Origin: Palsa-1248 sp963737835
GTDB lineage: Bacteria; Gemmatimonadota; Gemmatimonadetes; Gemmatimonadales; Gemmatimonadaceae
Reading direction: 5' to 3'
NCBI GenBank assembly: GCA_963737835.1
Contig: CAVTUH010000001.1
Span: forward strand, 2,914,001 to 2,978,000
DNA length: 64,000 nucleotides
Part shown: positions 53,958 to 62,781 of the stretch, piece after piece
How the letters are laid out: the number at the start of each line of letters is the position of its first letter
Position numbering within the stretch: the first letter of the stretch is position 1
Notes under the pieces: generated by a model
Seen by the model: the letters and a program-made list of their open reading frames with translations, nothing else
What the model was told of the DNA's origin: nothing
Databases searched by the model: none
Made by a program: the position numbers and the translations under genes

Positions 53958-54011
53958 CGCCGCGCGCACACGCGCGGCGTAGGAAGGCGAGAGGAGAAAG
54001 GAGAGAGGAGA
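53958..54011. repeat. GC hairpin plus AGAGAGG heptamer run supplying the herA ribosome-binding site
   Basis: CGCCGCGCG-CACA-CGCGCGGCG at 53958-53979 is a perfect 9-base hairpin right after the nurA stop. It is followed by AGGAAGGCG, AGAGGAG, AAAGGAG, AGAGGAG, and the GTG start of herA comes 1-7 bases later, so the last repeat unit (AGGAG) is the only good Shine-Dalgarno sequence. Confidence 0.75.
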
Positions 54012-56060
54012 GTGGACGGAATCAACAACGAGGGGCGCGTGGTGACCGGCGAGGTCGAGGGTGACGAGGGGACAGGAGAGGCGCGAGAGGCACTGGGTTC
54101 GTCAGACCACCCGCTCGAGCCGCTCGGTCGCGTTGTCGCGACGGAGCGACGACCCAGCACGCCGCACGAGTTTCATTTTTGGACGGCGCTCAATGCAGCG
54201 GTGGGGATCGGGACGATCGTGCGGGTGGAAGGCGGACCAACGGTCAATGGGGTCGTGCCGCGAGTCTATGGCGTCGTGGTCGAGGCGATCGGCTACACGG
54301 ACCTCCAGTCGCCGCTGCACGATGTGATGGGGTTCGACGGGTCCCCGGCGCACGCGCCGCTGGCAACGACGGAGCGAACGGAGATCCGTCTGTATACCGC
54401 CGCGGTACTGCGCCAGATACCGGAAGAGCCGATGCAACCGGTTCCGATGGGGATGGTCTTTCTGGCCGACGATGATGACGTCGCGTGTGCGCTCCGTATG
54501 GATGGGTACATCGCGGCGGGATCACGCAACGCGATCCCCATCGGGGTCTACCACGGCGGGGGGATCGACGCGCCAGTCTATCTGGACGCGGACTTTCTGT
54601 TGGGTCCCGAAGCGGCGCATCTCACCGTGACGGGCGTCTCGGGTCTCGCGACCAAGACGAGTGCGGTCGAGTGGCTGCTGGCATCGATTTTCGCCCACTT
54701 TCCGGCCGACAAATCGGTCGCGGCCGTCTGCTTCAACGTGAAGGGGCCAGACCTCTGCTTTCTCGACCAGCCTGCGACGGATCTGGCAGACGCCGATCGC
54801 GCGTTGTACGAGAAGCTCGGCGTACCGCCCACGCCGTTCCGCGACGTGCAGTACTTCGCGCCGTATCGGGCCGAAGGGTACACCCTCAACACCTTGCGAT
54901 CGAACGAGGCCCTCGAGCACAACGTGACGCCGCTCGCGTGGGGGCTGCGCGAAGTCATGGAGTACGCCGACGTCCTGCTGAATCGCGAGGACGTCAATGC
55001 GAAGGCGGATGCGTTGATCGACTTCATTCGCGAGCGAGTCGTGGGTCGCCAGTTCACCGACCCGGTGCTGAAGGACACCTACTCCGTGCAGTCGTTCAGC
55101 GATCTCGAACAGTGGTTTCGCGACCTGCTGGAGCAGCTCGAGCAGCGCAATCACGAGAGCTGGCGCACGCATCATGTGGCGACGCTCCGGAAAATTCGGA
55201 ACCGGCTGATCAACATTGCCCAGCGGTGCGCGGGGCTGGTGACTTCGGCAGGCGATGCGAGCGACCTGCCGTGGGGGCACTTTCGCGATCGAACGGTGTA
55301 CGTGATCGACGTCGCCAATCTCGAGCAGGACGCGCAGGATCTGATCTTTGCGCGCGTGGTGTCGCAGTTACGCACCTACCTCGAGCGGCGAGACCTTGGC
55401 GTGAAGCACCTCGTGGTCTTTGTCGACGAGCTCAACCGCTACGCGCCAACCGATGGACCCGAGACGTATGTCCGGAAGATGTTGCTCGACCTGGCAGAGC
55501 GGGGGCGGTACCTGGGCCTCGTCTTGTTCGGGGCGCAGCAATTTCGGTCACAGGTGCATCGCCGAGTGGTCGGGAACGCGGGTACGCAGGTCTTCGGGCG
55601 CATGGATGCCGACGAGCTCGCGTCGCCGGGATACGCGGTGCTGAGTCCGGCGATCCGGACGAAGCTCGCAACGCTTGAGAAAGGGCAATTGATGGTACGT
55701 CATCCGCATTTCACGCAGCCAATTTTCGTTCGGTTCCCGCGACCGCCGGTCCTGTCGGGCCGTGAGGGGGTCGAGCGGTTCCCGGCGGCGGAGCCTGTGC
55801 CGCCTGCGGTGGCGGTGACGCGCCGCTTGCGCCGGCTCGATTCCACGATCACGCTCGAATGGGTCAAGCAGCACACGGAACTGTACGAGCCCGAGGAGGT
55901 CTTGCACGCGTGTCAGCTGGCGGAGCTCAGGAAGCCCAACGACGTGCGCGCGTTCATTCAGCACCAACTCCGACGCATCGTGCCGACGCGCCCCGCTGCG
56001 CAGCCGGAGTTCCTCGTGCCGTTGCACGCGCTGCCTAGCGCCAATCCGTACGGCGTTTGA
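54012..56060 (+). CDS. herA: HerA-type hexameric DNA-translocating ATPase
   Basis: 682 residues from GTG 54012. HerA partners NurA to pump and resect DNA. An N-terminal HAS-barrel-like region (VVATERRPSTPHEFHFWTAL, VVEAIGYTDLQ) leads to the RecA-like domain. The P-loop at residues 208-217 reads GVSGLATKTS rather than the usual GxxGxGKS; I recall this form in a bacterial HerA subgroup. Walker B is HLVVFVDELNRYAP near residue 466, and a sensor Gln and Arg follow in LGLVLFGAQQFRSQVHRRV. The C-terminal KPNDVRAFIQHQLRRI is a family end. The ribosome-binding site comes from the heptamer run. Confidence 0.88.
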   Translation: MDGINNEGRVVTGEVEGDEGTGEAREALGSSDHPLEPLGRVVATERRPSTPHEFHFWTALNAAVGIGTIVRVEGGPTVNGVVPRVYGVVVEAIGYTDLQSPLHDVMGFDGSPAHAPLATTERTEIRLYTAAVLRQIPEEPMQPVPMGMVFLADDDDVACALRMDGYIAAGSRNAIPIGVYHGGGIDAPVYLDADFLLGPEAAHLTVTGVSGLATKTSAVEWLLASIFAHFPADKSVAAVCFNVKGPDLCFLDQPATDLADADRALYEKLGVPPTPFRDVQYFAPYRAEGYTLNTLRSNEALEHNVTPLAWGLREVMEYADVLLNREDVNAKADALIDFIRERVVGRQFTDPVLKDTYSVQSFSDLEQWFRDLLEQLEQRNHESWRTHHVATLRKIRNRLINIAQRCAGLVTSAGDASDLPWGHFRDRTVYVIDVANLEQDAQDLIFARVVSQLRTYLERRDLGVKHLVVFVDELNRYAPTDGPETYVRKMLLDLAERGRYLGLVLFGAQQFRSQVHRRVVGNAGTQVFGRMDADELASPGYAVLSPAIRTKLATLEKGQLMVRHPHFTQPIFVRFPRPPVLSGREGVERFPAAEPVPPAVAVTRRLRRLDSTITLEWVKQHTELYEPEEVLHACQLAELRKPNDVRAFIQHQLRRIVPTRPAAQPEFLVPLHALPSANPYGV

Positions 56061-56944
56061 GGGGCGACGCCGTGCGCCGTTCCAGGCCTCTGAGTCTCAC
56101 TCGATACGCGCGTAGCCCCTGGGTGCGCGCGGTGCTCATCCCGTTGATGCTCGCGGGGGCCGCGTCGAGATCGCACGCACAGCAGGTCCTCCTGCAATTG
56201 CGCCCGCACGCGGGCGACACGCTGCACATGCGCCTCGACCAGGAAATGAACATCATGCGGACGGGCCAGGCCGCTCTGGGAGACGCCGCGACTGCCGTGA
56301 CGACGACGTGGGTCGTGCTCCAGCGCATGATCGTCGAGCGCGCGGACAGCTCCGGTACGGAGGTCATGCAGGTGACGGATTCGGTCTCGACGGAGCGCAT
56401 CGATGATCGTGGACCGGAGCCCGCGCCGCGGCGAAACCGGCCGGTCGATGGCAGTCACGTGCTGCTGCATGTGGCGCCCGACGGTGCGGTGACACTCCTC
56501 GACAGCACCAACAGCGTGAGCTCGGCCCTGCGGGAGGTGCTGAGGGACCTGCCCGTGACCTTCCCGCGAGACCCGGTCAAGGTCGGGCAGAGCTGGGTCC
56601 GGGCCATGAAGCTTCCGGCCGGCGCGGGCTACGGGCAGGGGGGTGAGATCAAGCTGGAGTTCCGGCTGGACTCCGTTGCGGATGGGTCTGATCTGGCGTA
56701 CGTCTCGGTCCATGGACCGCTCGGTGGGGCTCGCGTGAATGCCGCCGTCGGCGGGGCGACGGTGACGACGCGGGGGACTCTGGCGGGCACGATGGTGATC
56801 GACCGCCGCCGGGGGTGGCTCACCGATTGGCACGCGACCATCGACGTGCAGTACGACATGCAGCCGCCGACGGGCTCGAACCAGTCCCCTGGGCGCATGC
56901 GGATGACGGCCACACAGTGGTTGCGGGCTATCGATCGGCCCTAG
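56057..56944 (+). CDS. Secreted protein of unknown function within the repair operon
   Basis: 295 residues from TTG 56057, or 290 from GTG 56072 (VRRSRPLSLTRYARS). A signal peptide (WVRAVLIPLMLAGAASRSHA) ends before QQVLLQ. The mature part is mostly beta: LRPHAGDTLHMRLDQEMNI, VLQRMIVERADSSGTEVMQV, LPVTFPRDPVKVGQSWVRAM, GTLAGTMVIDRRRGWLTDWHA. I know the general type as exported beta proteins of unknown role, not a named family. A periplasmic product between herA and sbcD is unexpected; it overlaps herA by 4 bases and ends 12 bases before sbcD, so it is in the transcript. Confidence 0.75.
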   Translation: MRGDAVRRSRPLSLTRYARSPWVRAVLIPLMLAGAASRSHAQQVLLQLRPHAGDTLHMRLDQEMNIMRTGQAALGDAATAVTTTWVVLQRMIVERADSSGTEVMQVTDSVSTERIDDRGPEPAPRRNRPVDGSHVLLHVAPDGAVTLLDSTNSVSSALREVLRDLPVTFPRDPVKVGQSWVRAMKLPAGAGYGQGGEIKLEFRLDSVADGSDLAYVSVHGPLGGARVNAAVGGATVTTRGTLAGTMVIDRRRGWLTDWHATIDVQYDMQPPTGSNQSPGRMRMTATQWLRAIDRP

Positions 56945-56956
56945 ATTGCGGTACGC

Positions 56957-58156
56957 ATGCGGCTGGTCCATCTCTCCGATCTCCACCTGGGCTATCGGCA
57001 GTACCAGCGCCTTACGCCCAGCGGAATCAACCAACGCGAGGCAGATGTTGCACTCGCGTGTAAGCGGGCGATCAATGCGACCATCGGTCTCAAGCCCGAG
57101 TTCGTGCTATTCGCCGGCGACATCTTTCACACGGTGCGGCCGACGAATCCGGCCATCCTGCACGCGTTCGAGCAGTTTGCCCGACTTCGCGCGGCGCTCC
57201 CGGAGTCAACGATCGTCATGGTCGCCGGGAACCACGACACCCCCCGCGCGGCGGAAACGGGTTGCATCCTCCGCTTGTTCACTCCGCTCGGCATTCACGT
57301 CGTGGATTCGACGGCCGCCCGGCTCACGTTTCCCGACCGCGGTGTCTCGATCCTCGCCGTCCCCAATGTCCTCGGAGACCGACCGGCACTGACTCCGGAC
57401 CCCAATGCCCGGTACAACGTGCTGCTGCTCCACGGCGAGGTCGAGGGCATGTTTCCGGGCGCAGCGGCGGCGACCGATCGATCGGCGATGGAAGTCACGA
57501 AGGAAGAACTGGCTGCCGAGCGATGGAGTTATGTCGCGCTCGGCCACTTCCATGTCTACCGCAGCATCGCCCCCAACGCGTTCTATTCCGGATCGCTGGA
57601 CTACACGAGCGCGAACCCGTGGGGTGAGCTGATCGAGGAACGGGCGACCGGTGTGGCTGGCAAGGGGTTCATCGAGTACAACCTGGAGACTCGCCGGCAT
57701 CGTTTTCACCCGATTGCGCTCGCACGGCCGCTCGTCGACCTGAGCGCGATATCGGCGCGTGGCCTCACCGCGGCCGACGTCGACGCACAGATTGCCGACG
57801 CGGTCAATCGGTGTGACGGAGGGATCGAGGGCAAGATCGTGCGACTGGTCGTGCGCGACATTCCCCGTCACATCGTTCGCGAGCTCGACCACCGACTCCT
57901 GCGAGAGTACCGGCGGCGGGCGCTGCATTTTCAGCTCGATGCACGACGCCCGGAAGTGATTCGACTGCATGGGCAGGGTGCCCCCGGGCGCCGACCGTCG
58001 CTGGCCGACATCGTCCGCGACAAGCTGCAGAGCCGTCTGCTCGAAGCCGATATCGACCGATCGGCGCTGGTCGATCTGGGACTCCGATATCTCGCGGAAG
58101 CCGAGGCGGTGAGTGTCGCCGCCGTGGCGCCCGAAGCGGGGGACGCGGAGGCGTGA
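56957..58156 (+). CDS. sbcD: SbcD/Mre11-type nuclease subunit
   Basis: 399 residues. Calcineurin-like metallophosphoesterase with all metal motifs: SDLHLG, FAGDIFHTV, VAGNHDTPRA, VLLLHGEVEG and ALGHFHVYRSI. The C-terminal cap (FIEYNLETRRHRFHPIALAR and following) binds DNA and SbcC. With SbcC it opens hairpins and processes DNA ends; here it stands beside NurA-HerA, as in archaeal Mre11-Rad50-HerA-NurA clusters. It overlaps sbcC by 4 bases. Confidence 0.95.
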   Translation: MRLVHLSDLHLGYRQYQRLTPSGINQREADVALACKRAINATIGLKPEFVLFAGDIFHTVRPTNPAILHAFEQFARLRAALPESTIVMVAGNHDTPRAAETGCILRLFTPLGIHVVDSTAARLTFPDRGVSILAVPNVLGDRPALTPDPNARYNVLLLHGEVEGMFPGAAAATDRSAMEVTKEELAAERWSYVALGHFHVYRSIAPNAFYSGSLDYTSANPWGELIEERATGVAGKGFIEYNLETRRHRFHPIALARPLVDLSAISARGLTAADVDAQIADAVNRCDGGIEGKIVRLVVRDIPRHIVRELDHRLLREYRRRALHFQLDARRPEVIRLHGQGAPGRRPSLADIVRDKLQSRLLEADIDRSALVDLGLRYLAEAEAVSVAAVAPEAGDAEA

Positions 58157-60636
58157 GGCTCAACAGCCTGCACCTCGTCAACTTCCGCCAACACGCGGAT
58201 AGCCGGATCAGCTTCGATTCGGGGCTGACCGGGATCATCGGCCCCAACGGGTCTGGGAAGACGACGATTCTCGAGGCGGTCGCGTGGGCGCTCTACGGCA
58301 ACAGTGCAGCCCGGGGCACACGAGAGTCGTTGCGCTACAATCGGGCGGCGTCGCGGGCCACGGTGCGTGTCGAGCTCGACTTCGATCTGGCAGGGCACCG
58401 CTATCGAGTCGTGCGCGGGCTGACGAACGCGGAGCTGTATCTGGATGGCGCCGGGCAGCCGATCGCGAATTCCATCACCGGCGTGACGGATTTGCTGCAG
58501 CGGCGCCTGGGCATGACGCGCGCCGAGTTCTTCAACACGTACTTTACGGCGCAGAAAGAGCTGAACGTCATGGCCGCGATGGGCCCGTCGGACCGGGCCA
58601 AGTTTCTGTCGCGGGTGCTCGGGTACGAGAAGCTCCGTACGGCGCAGGACCTGGTCCGGGACCAGCGCAAGCTGATCACCGCGGAGACGGCCGGACTGCG
58701 TGCGGGCATGCCGGATCGCGAGACGATCGAGCGAATCGAGGCGGAGGCCGCGGCTCGGTGGACGGCGGCCAACCGGCGGCTCGCCGAAGCGGACGAGCGG
58801 GAGCGCGCAGCGGAACTCTCCTTGTCGGCGGTCACGCCCGAGTGGGAGCACTTGCAGCGCGAGCGCGACCGGCTGCAGGAGCTGTTGACCGATCTCAAGA
58901 TTGCGGAGCGGGACGAAGAAGTCCTGGTGCGTGATGGGGAGCGGATCACGGGCGAGCTGGCGGACGTCGCGACCGCGCGGGCGGAGCTCGAGCCGTTGCG
59001 CCGCGAGCTGGCCGGGTACGCGGGACTGGTGGCGGAGTTGCAGCGGGCGGACGAGTCCTACCGAGAGGAAGGACGGCGTCAGACGCTGATCGAGACCGAG
59101 CGAGCAGTCGATGAAGAGCTGGCGCGTTTGCGCGAGCGGCGCGTCACGCTGGAGCCCGCGCCGGCGCTCGAGGAGGAAGTGACGCTTGCCCTCGAGGCGC
59201 GGCGCGGCGAGCTCGAGGAGACACAGGGGCAGCTAGAGGCGCGGCGGACCGAGTGGGTGCGCGACCGCCAGGAGGCGGAAACGAAGCTCCAGGCGCTGCG
59301 TGTCCAGTACGTCGACATGCGCCAGCAACGCGAGCGGCTCGTGTCCGCGGGTGAGGAAGGCCAGTGCCCGACGTGTGCGCGACCACTGGGCGGCCATCTG
59401 CGCAGCGTGCTCGAGCTGCTCGAGGATCAAGCCGAGACCATGCAGGTGGACGGCGCGTACTTCCGGGCGCGTCTCGAGCAGCTCGAGCAGATGCCGACAG
59501 AGGTTCGCGCGCTCGACGAGCTGCGCAAAGCGATGACGCACGACGTCGGCGGGCTCGAGCGCAAGCTGGCGAAGACGCAGCTCGCCGTGCAGGAGTTGCA
59601 GCAGGTCGGGCGCGACGCGACGAGCAAGGAACAGCGCAAGGCGGCGTTGGCGCGGGACATCGCGGCGATCCCCGCGGGGTACAACGCGGCCAGGCACACC
59701 TATCTCAAGAACGAGGTCGAGCGACTCGCGCCGCTGGACGCGCGCGCGGCCCGACTCGGTGCGCTGGTCGAGCGCGAGCCGCAGCTCGCGCGCGAGCGGG
59801 CGCGGGTCGAGGCGGCAGCCGCCGGCGTGTTCGACCGATTGAAGGAAATGCGCACGCGGCGGGACAGCATCCGGTTCTCGGAGACGGCCTACCAGGCGGT
59901 GCGGGCGCAGCACGAACGCGCGGCGGCGGAAGCGCGTGGTGCCGAAATCGCGGCGGCGACGGCGCGCTCCGAGGTGGCGGCGGCGCGCACCGCGGTCGAA
60001 AACGCCGAAGCCGGTCGGCGCTCGCTGGACAGGTTGCAGAGCAAACTCGATGCGCTGCAGCGAGACAAGCGCTTGCACGATGAGCTGGACCGCGCGTACT
60101 CCGACCTTCGCACGGATCTCAACTTCGCGCTACGCCCGGAGATCTCGGAGCTGGCCAGCAGCTTCCTCAGCGACCTCACCGAGGGGCGATATGCGGAGCT
60201 GGAGCTCGACGACCAGTACAACGTCATCGTGCTCGAGGACGGAGTGCCGAAACCTGTCATTTCTGGGGGCGAAGAGGATCTCGCACACCTCGTGCTCAGA
60301 CTGGCGATCTCGCAAATGATCGCGGAGCGAGCGGGACAGTCCTTCTCGCTGCTCATCCTGGACGAGGTGTTCGGCTCTCTGGACGACGTGCGACGGCACA
60401 ATGTGATAGAGCTCTTGCATCGACTGCGCGATCGATTTGAGCAAGTGATTCTGATCACGCACATCGACTACGTGCGCGAAGGGCTCGACCGTGTGGTCAC
60501 GGTGCGCTACGATGAGGATCGCGGATGTTCGGTTGTCGAGCAGGAGGATCGGGAACAACTGCCGGTGGGCCTGCCTCCGGACGCGGCGCCGATGGGCGGT
60601 GGGTCGGAGGCGGCGATGACGAGCTCGGCAGCGTAG
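58153..60636 (+). CDS. sbcC: SbcC/Rad50-type SMC-like ATPase
   Basis: 827 residues. N-terminal P-loop GPNGSGKTTILEAVAWALYG starting near residue 30, two long coiled-coil arms rich in Glu, Arg and Ala, and a zinc-hook CPTC near residue 404 (GQCPTCARPL) where two molecules join. The C-terminal head has the ABC signature VISGGEEDLAHLVLRLAIS, Walker B LLILDEVFGSLDDVRR and the D-loop and H-loop region LITHIDYVREGLD. Length is short of the E. coli protein but similar to archaeal Rad50. The N-terminal start GTG/ATG overlaps sbcD, so the two are made in a fixed ratio. Confidence 0.95.
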   Translation: MRLNSLHLVNFRQHADSRISFDSGLTGIIGPNGSGKTTILEAVAWALYGNSAARGTRESLRYNRAASRATVRVELDFDLAGHRYRVVRGLTNAELYLDGAGQPIANSITGVTDLLQRRLGMTRAEFFNTYFTAQKELNVMAAMGPSDRAKFLSRVLGYEKLRTAQDLVRDQRKLITAETAGLRAGMPDRETIERIEAEAAARWTAANRRLAEADERERAAELSLSAVTPEWEHLQRERDRLQELLTDLKIAERDEEVLVRDGERITGELADVATARAELEPLRRELAGYAGLVAELQRADESYREEGRRQTLIETERAVDEELARLRERRVTLEPAPALEEEVTLALEARRGELEETQGQLEARRTEWVRDRQEAETKLQALRVQYVDMRQQRERLVSAGEEGQCPTCARPLGGHLRSVLELLEDQAETMQVDGAYFRARLEQLEQMPTEVRALDELRKAMTHDVGGLERKLAKTQLAVQELQQVGRDATSKEQRKAALARDIAAIPAGYNAARHTYLKNEVERLAPLDARAARLGALVEREPQLARERARVEAAAAGVFDRLKEMRTRRDSIRFSETAYQAVRAQHERAAAEARGAEIAAATARSEVAAARTAVENAEAGRRSLDRLQSKLDALQRDKRLHDELDRAYSDLRTDLNFALRPEISELASSFLSDLTEGRYAELELDDQYNVIVLEDGVPKPVISGGEEDLAHLVLRLAISQMIAERAGQSFSLLILDEVFGSLDDVRRHNVIELLHRLRDRFEQVILITHIDYVREGLDRVVTVRYDEDRGCSVVEQEDREQLPVGLPPDAAPMGGGSEAAMTSSAA

Positions 60637-60647
60637 GAGGTACCTGC

Positions 60648-60681
60648 GGGTTTGGGGTCTGGGGTTTGGGGTCTGGGAACG
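60648..60681. repeat. GGGTTTG/GGGTCTG heptamer run (half element)
   Basis: GGGTTTG, GGGTCTG, GGGTTTG, GGGTCTG, GGAACGA alternate in 7-base register and end in the GGGAACGACGACGG junction seen in complete elements, but there is no right arm. Lies between sbcC and the GNAT gene. Confidence 0.7.
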
Positions 60682-60720
60682 ACGACGGCAACTACGTCTG
60701 GTGGCGAAGGGAGAGCGGTG

Positions 60721-61695
60721 ATGGCGATTGCGCGAAGCTGGAAGACCGTGCGACATCTCGACGGGCCATATCAGGCCGGGCGCGATGACATCCCTGCTCT
60801 GAATCAGGTATTCAGCGACGCGTTTACCGAGCGGTATCGCCGCGATGGCATGATGGGCGTGCGCGTGCCGTATCTGAATCCGGCGATCTGGCGCTATGCG
60901 CTCGACGACGCCGGTGAGGGCGCGATGTGCTGGCGGGGCGAGCGCGATGAGATCGCCGCATTCAACATGACGCATCGATCGGGGGCCGAGGGCTGGATGG
61001 GTCCCCTCGCAGTCCGTCCCGACGCACAGGGCAGCGGGGTCGGCAAGGAGGTCGTGCGGTCCGGTATCGAGTGGTTGCGACGAGGGGAGGCGCACGTGAT
61101 CGGCCTCGAGACGATGCCGAGGACGATGGACAACATCGGGTTTTACTCGGCGCTCGGGCTCGTGCCCGGCCGGTTGACGCTGACACTCACCTTCGATGCC
61201 GCGGCGGGTGACCGTGCGGCGCCGCTGCTGGGGCGGTTGCCGCAGACCGATCGGGACGACGTGGTAGCGGCGAGTCGCGTCCTCGTGCATCGGCTCATGC
61301 CCGGCTACGACTTCACGCGCGAGATCGTGTTGACTGACGAGCTCGCGCTCGGCGATACCGTCTTACACTACTCCGGCGGCGACCTCACGGGCTTTGCGCT
61401 GTGCCACACGGCGCCCCTCGTCGAAGGACGCGCGCGTGAGGAGCTGCGTGTGCTCAAGCTCGCGCTCGCGCGCGAGGTCGATCTGGACCCGATGGTGCGT
61501 GCGCTGGCCGACTACGCCCGCCGTTGCGGTGCCCGCCGCGTCGCGCTTCGCGTACAGAGCGAGTACACGACGGCGTACGCGCGACTCATCGCGCTTGGGG
61601 CGCGCGTGCGATGGACCGATCTCCGCATGACCCTCGCGACGGCACCGGAGCGGCGTGCGGAACAGGGAATTGTGTGGTCGAACTGGGAGGTCTAG
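60721..61695 (+). CDS. Tandem GNAT N-acetyltransferase
   Basis: 324 residues from ATG 60721 (an upstream frame to 60652 is repeat sequence). The N-terminal GNAT domain is clear: DIPALNQVFSDAFTERYR, then the acetyl-CoA loop in LAVRPDAQGSGVGKEVV and GLETMPRTMDNIGFYSALGLV. The second half (residues about 160-324: FTREIVLTDELALGD, TGFALCHTAPLVEGRAREELRVLKLALA, ALADYARRCGARRVALRVQSEYTTAYARLIALGA) repeats the fold without the strict acetyl-CoA loop. The substrate is unknown. Confidence 0.85.
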   Translation: MAIARSWKTVRHLDGPYQAGRDDIPALNQVFSDAFTERYRRDGMMGVRVPYLNPAIWRYALDDAGEGAMCWRGERDEIAAFNMTHRSGAEGWMGPLAVRPDAQGSGVGKEVVRSGIEWLRRGEAHVIGLETMPRTMDNIGFYSALGLVPGRLTLTLTFDAAAGDRAAPLLGRLPQTDRDDVVAASRVLVHRLMPGYDFTREIVLTDELALGDTVLHYSGGDLTGFALCHTAPLVEGRAREELRVLKLALAREVDLDPMVRALADYARRCGARRVALRVQSEYTTAYARLIALGARVRWTDLRMTLATAPERRAEQGIVWSNWEV

Positions 61696-62070
61696 CGGCG
61701 TAGGTAACTTTAGCGACAGGCGCTTCCGATTCTGCGTATACTCCATCATTTCACGCGTCATAGCGAGTAACTCCGCAGTCGACGCATGGCTTGAAGGGCG
61801 TTGCTCCTCCGCGCGACCGTTCGCTTCGGCGCTGTACGTCGCGGTGGCTCTCTTGTCGCAATGCCGTGGCAGGGCTACAGCAACGCATTCAACGGTCAGC
61901 GCGTCGTGCGATCGGCGCGCCGACGAGGCCGACGCCGCCACGGCACCGGCACGTCGACTCATTCCGAATCTTGAGGGCGAACGAATACCAGGCTGCAGTC
62001 GCGATATGTGCTTCACCCAGTATCGAATCGTGGACGCGTGCGTCCTTGCCTTTCTGAAACCGGCCCTGGA
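61696..62070. other. Intergenic gap, possible promoter
   Basis: A 375-base stretch between the GNAT and SRPBCC-like genes. GCGTATACTCC at about 61735-61745 resembles a -10 element, but no fitting -35 box is seen. Otherwise I see no repeat, RNA gene or reading frame of protein character here. Confidence 0.4.
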
Positions 62071-62781
62071 GTGAGAACCACAGCTCAGCGGATAGCGTGG
62101 GCGTGTGGAGGCGCTCTCGTCGCGAGCATCATTGGCTGGGGCCTGTGGTTCGTCCTCGCGTGGTGGAGCTATGGCCAGGCGTCGCGCCGCGGCGTTTCCG
62201 ATGCCCTGGTCGACCAGTTCATGCCGCGCTACGAGGTCGTGGAGCAGCACGCAATCGATGTTGCTGCGCCAGCCGCGGTGACTTTCGAAGCCGCGCGGAG
62301 CACCGATCTCGAGCGCTCAGACGTCGTGCACGCCGTCTTTGCGCTTCGACGTGCGTTCTTCGCCCAGATGGATTCGGCGACGCCGCACCTCACGCTCGAG
62401 AGCCTCCAGGCGATCGGTTGGGGACTTCTCGCCGCGGTGCCTGCGCGCGAGCTCGTGTTCGGCGCGATCACAAAGCCATGGCGGGGCGACGTGCATTTCC
62501 GGGCGCTCTCACCCTCAACGTTCGCCGAGTTCGACAGCGCCGGATATGCCAAAATTGTGTGGACGCTGGCGGTCGACTCGCTCGCGCCAGGCCGCTCGCG
62601 CTTTCGCACTGAGACGCGAGTCCTGACGACCGACGACGAGTCGCGAGTGCGCTTCCGGCGCTACTGGGCTCTCATGTCACCAGGCATCGTACTCATTCGC
62701 TGGCAGGTCCTCCGACTCGTCGACGCCGATGCCGAGCGGCGGGCTCGCATGCCCCGCGACGCGACCGCTGGGCGCTCATGA
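62071..62781 (+). CDS. Membrane-anchored SRPBCC-like protein
   Basis: About 236 residues from GTG 62071; a longer frame to 62008 adds poorly supported residues. One N-terminal helix (IAWACGGALVASIIGWGLWFVLAWW). The remainder reads like a START/SRPBCC lipid-binding fold (HAIDVAAPAAVTFEAARSTDL, GDVHFRALSPSTFAEFDSAGYAKI, SRFRTETRVLTTDDESRVRFRRYWALMSPGIVLIR). Fold call is inference. It overlaps the flavodoxin gene by 4 bases (ATGA), so the two are coupled. Confidence 0.72.
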   Translation: MRTTAQRIAWACGGALVASIIGWGLWFVLAWWSYGQASRRGVSDALVDQFMPRYEVVEQHAIDVAAPAAVTFEAARSTDLERSDVVHAVFALRRAFFAQMDSATPHLTLESLQAIGWGLLAAVPARELVFGAITKPWRGDVHFRALSPSTFAEFDSAGYAKIVWTLAVDSLAPGRSRFRTETRVLTTDDESRVRFRRYWALMSPGIVLIRWQVLRLVDADAERRARMPRDATAGRS

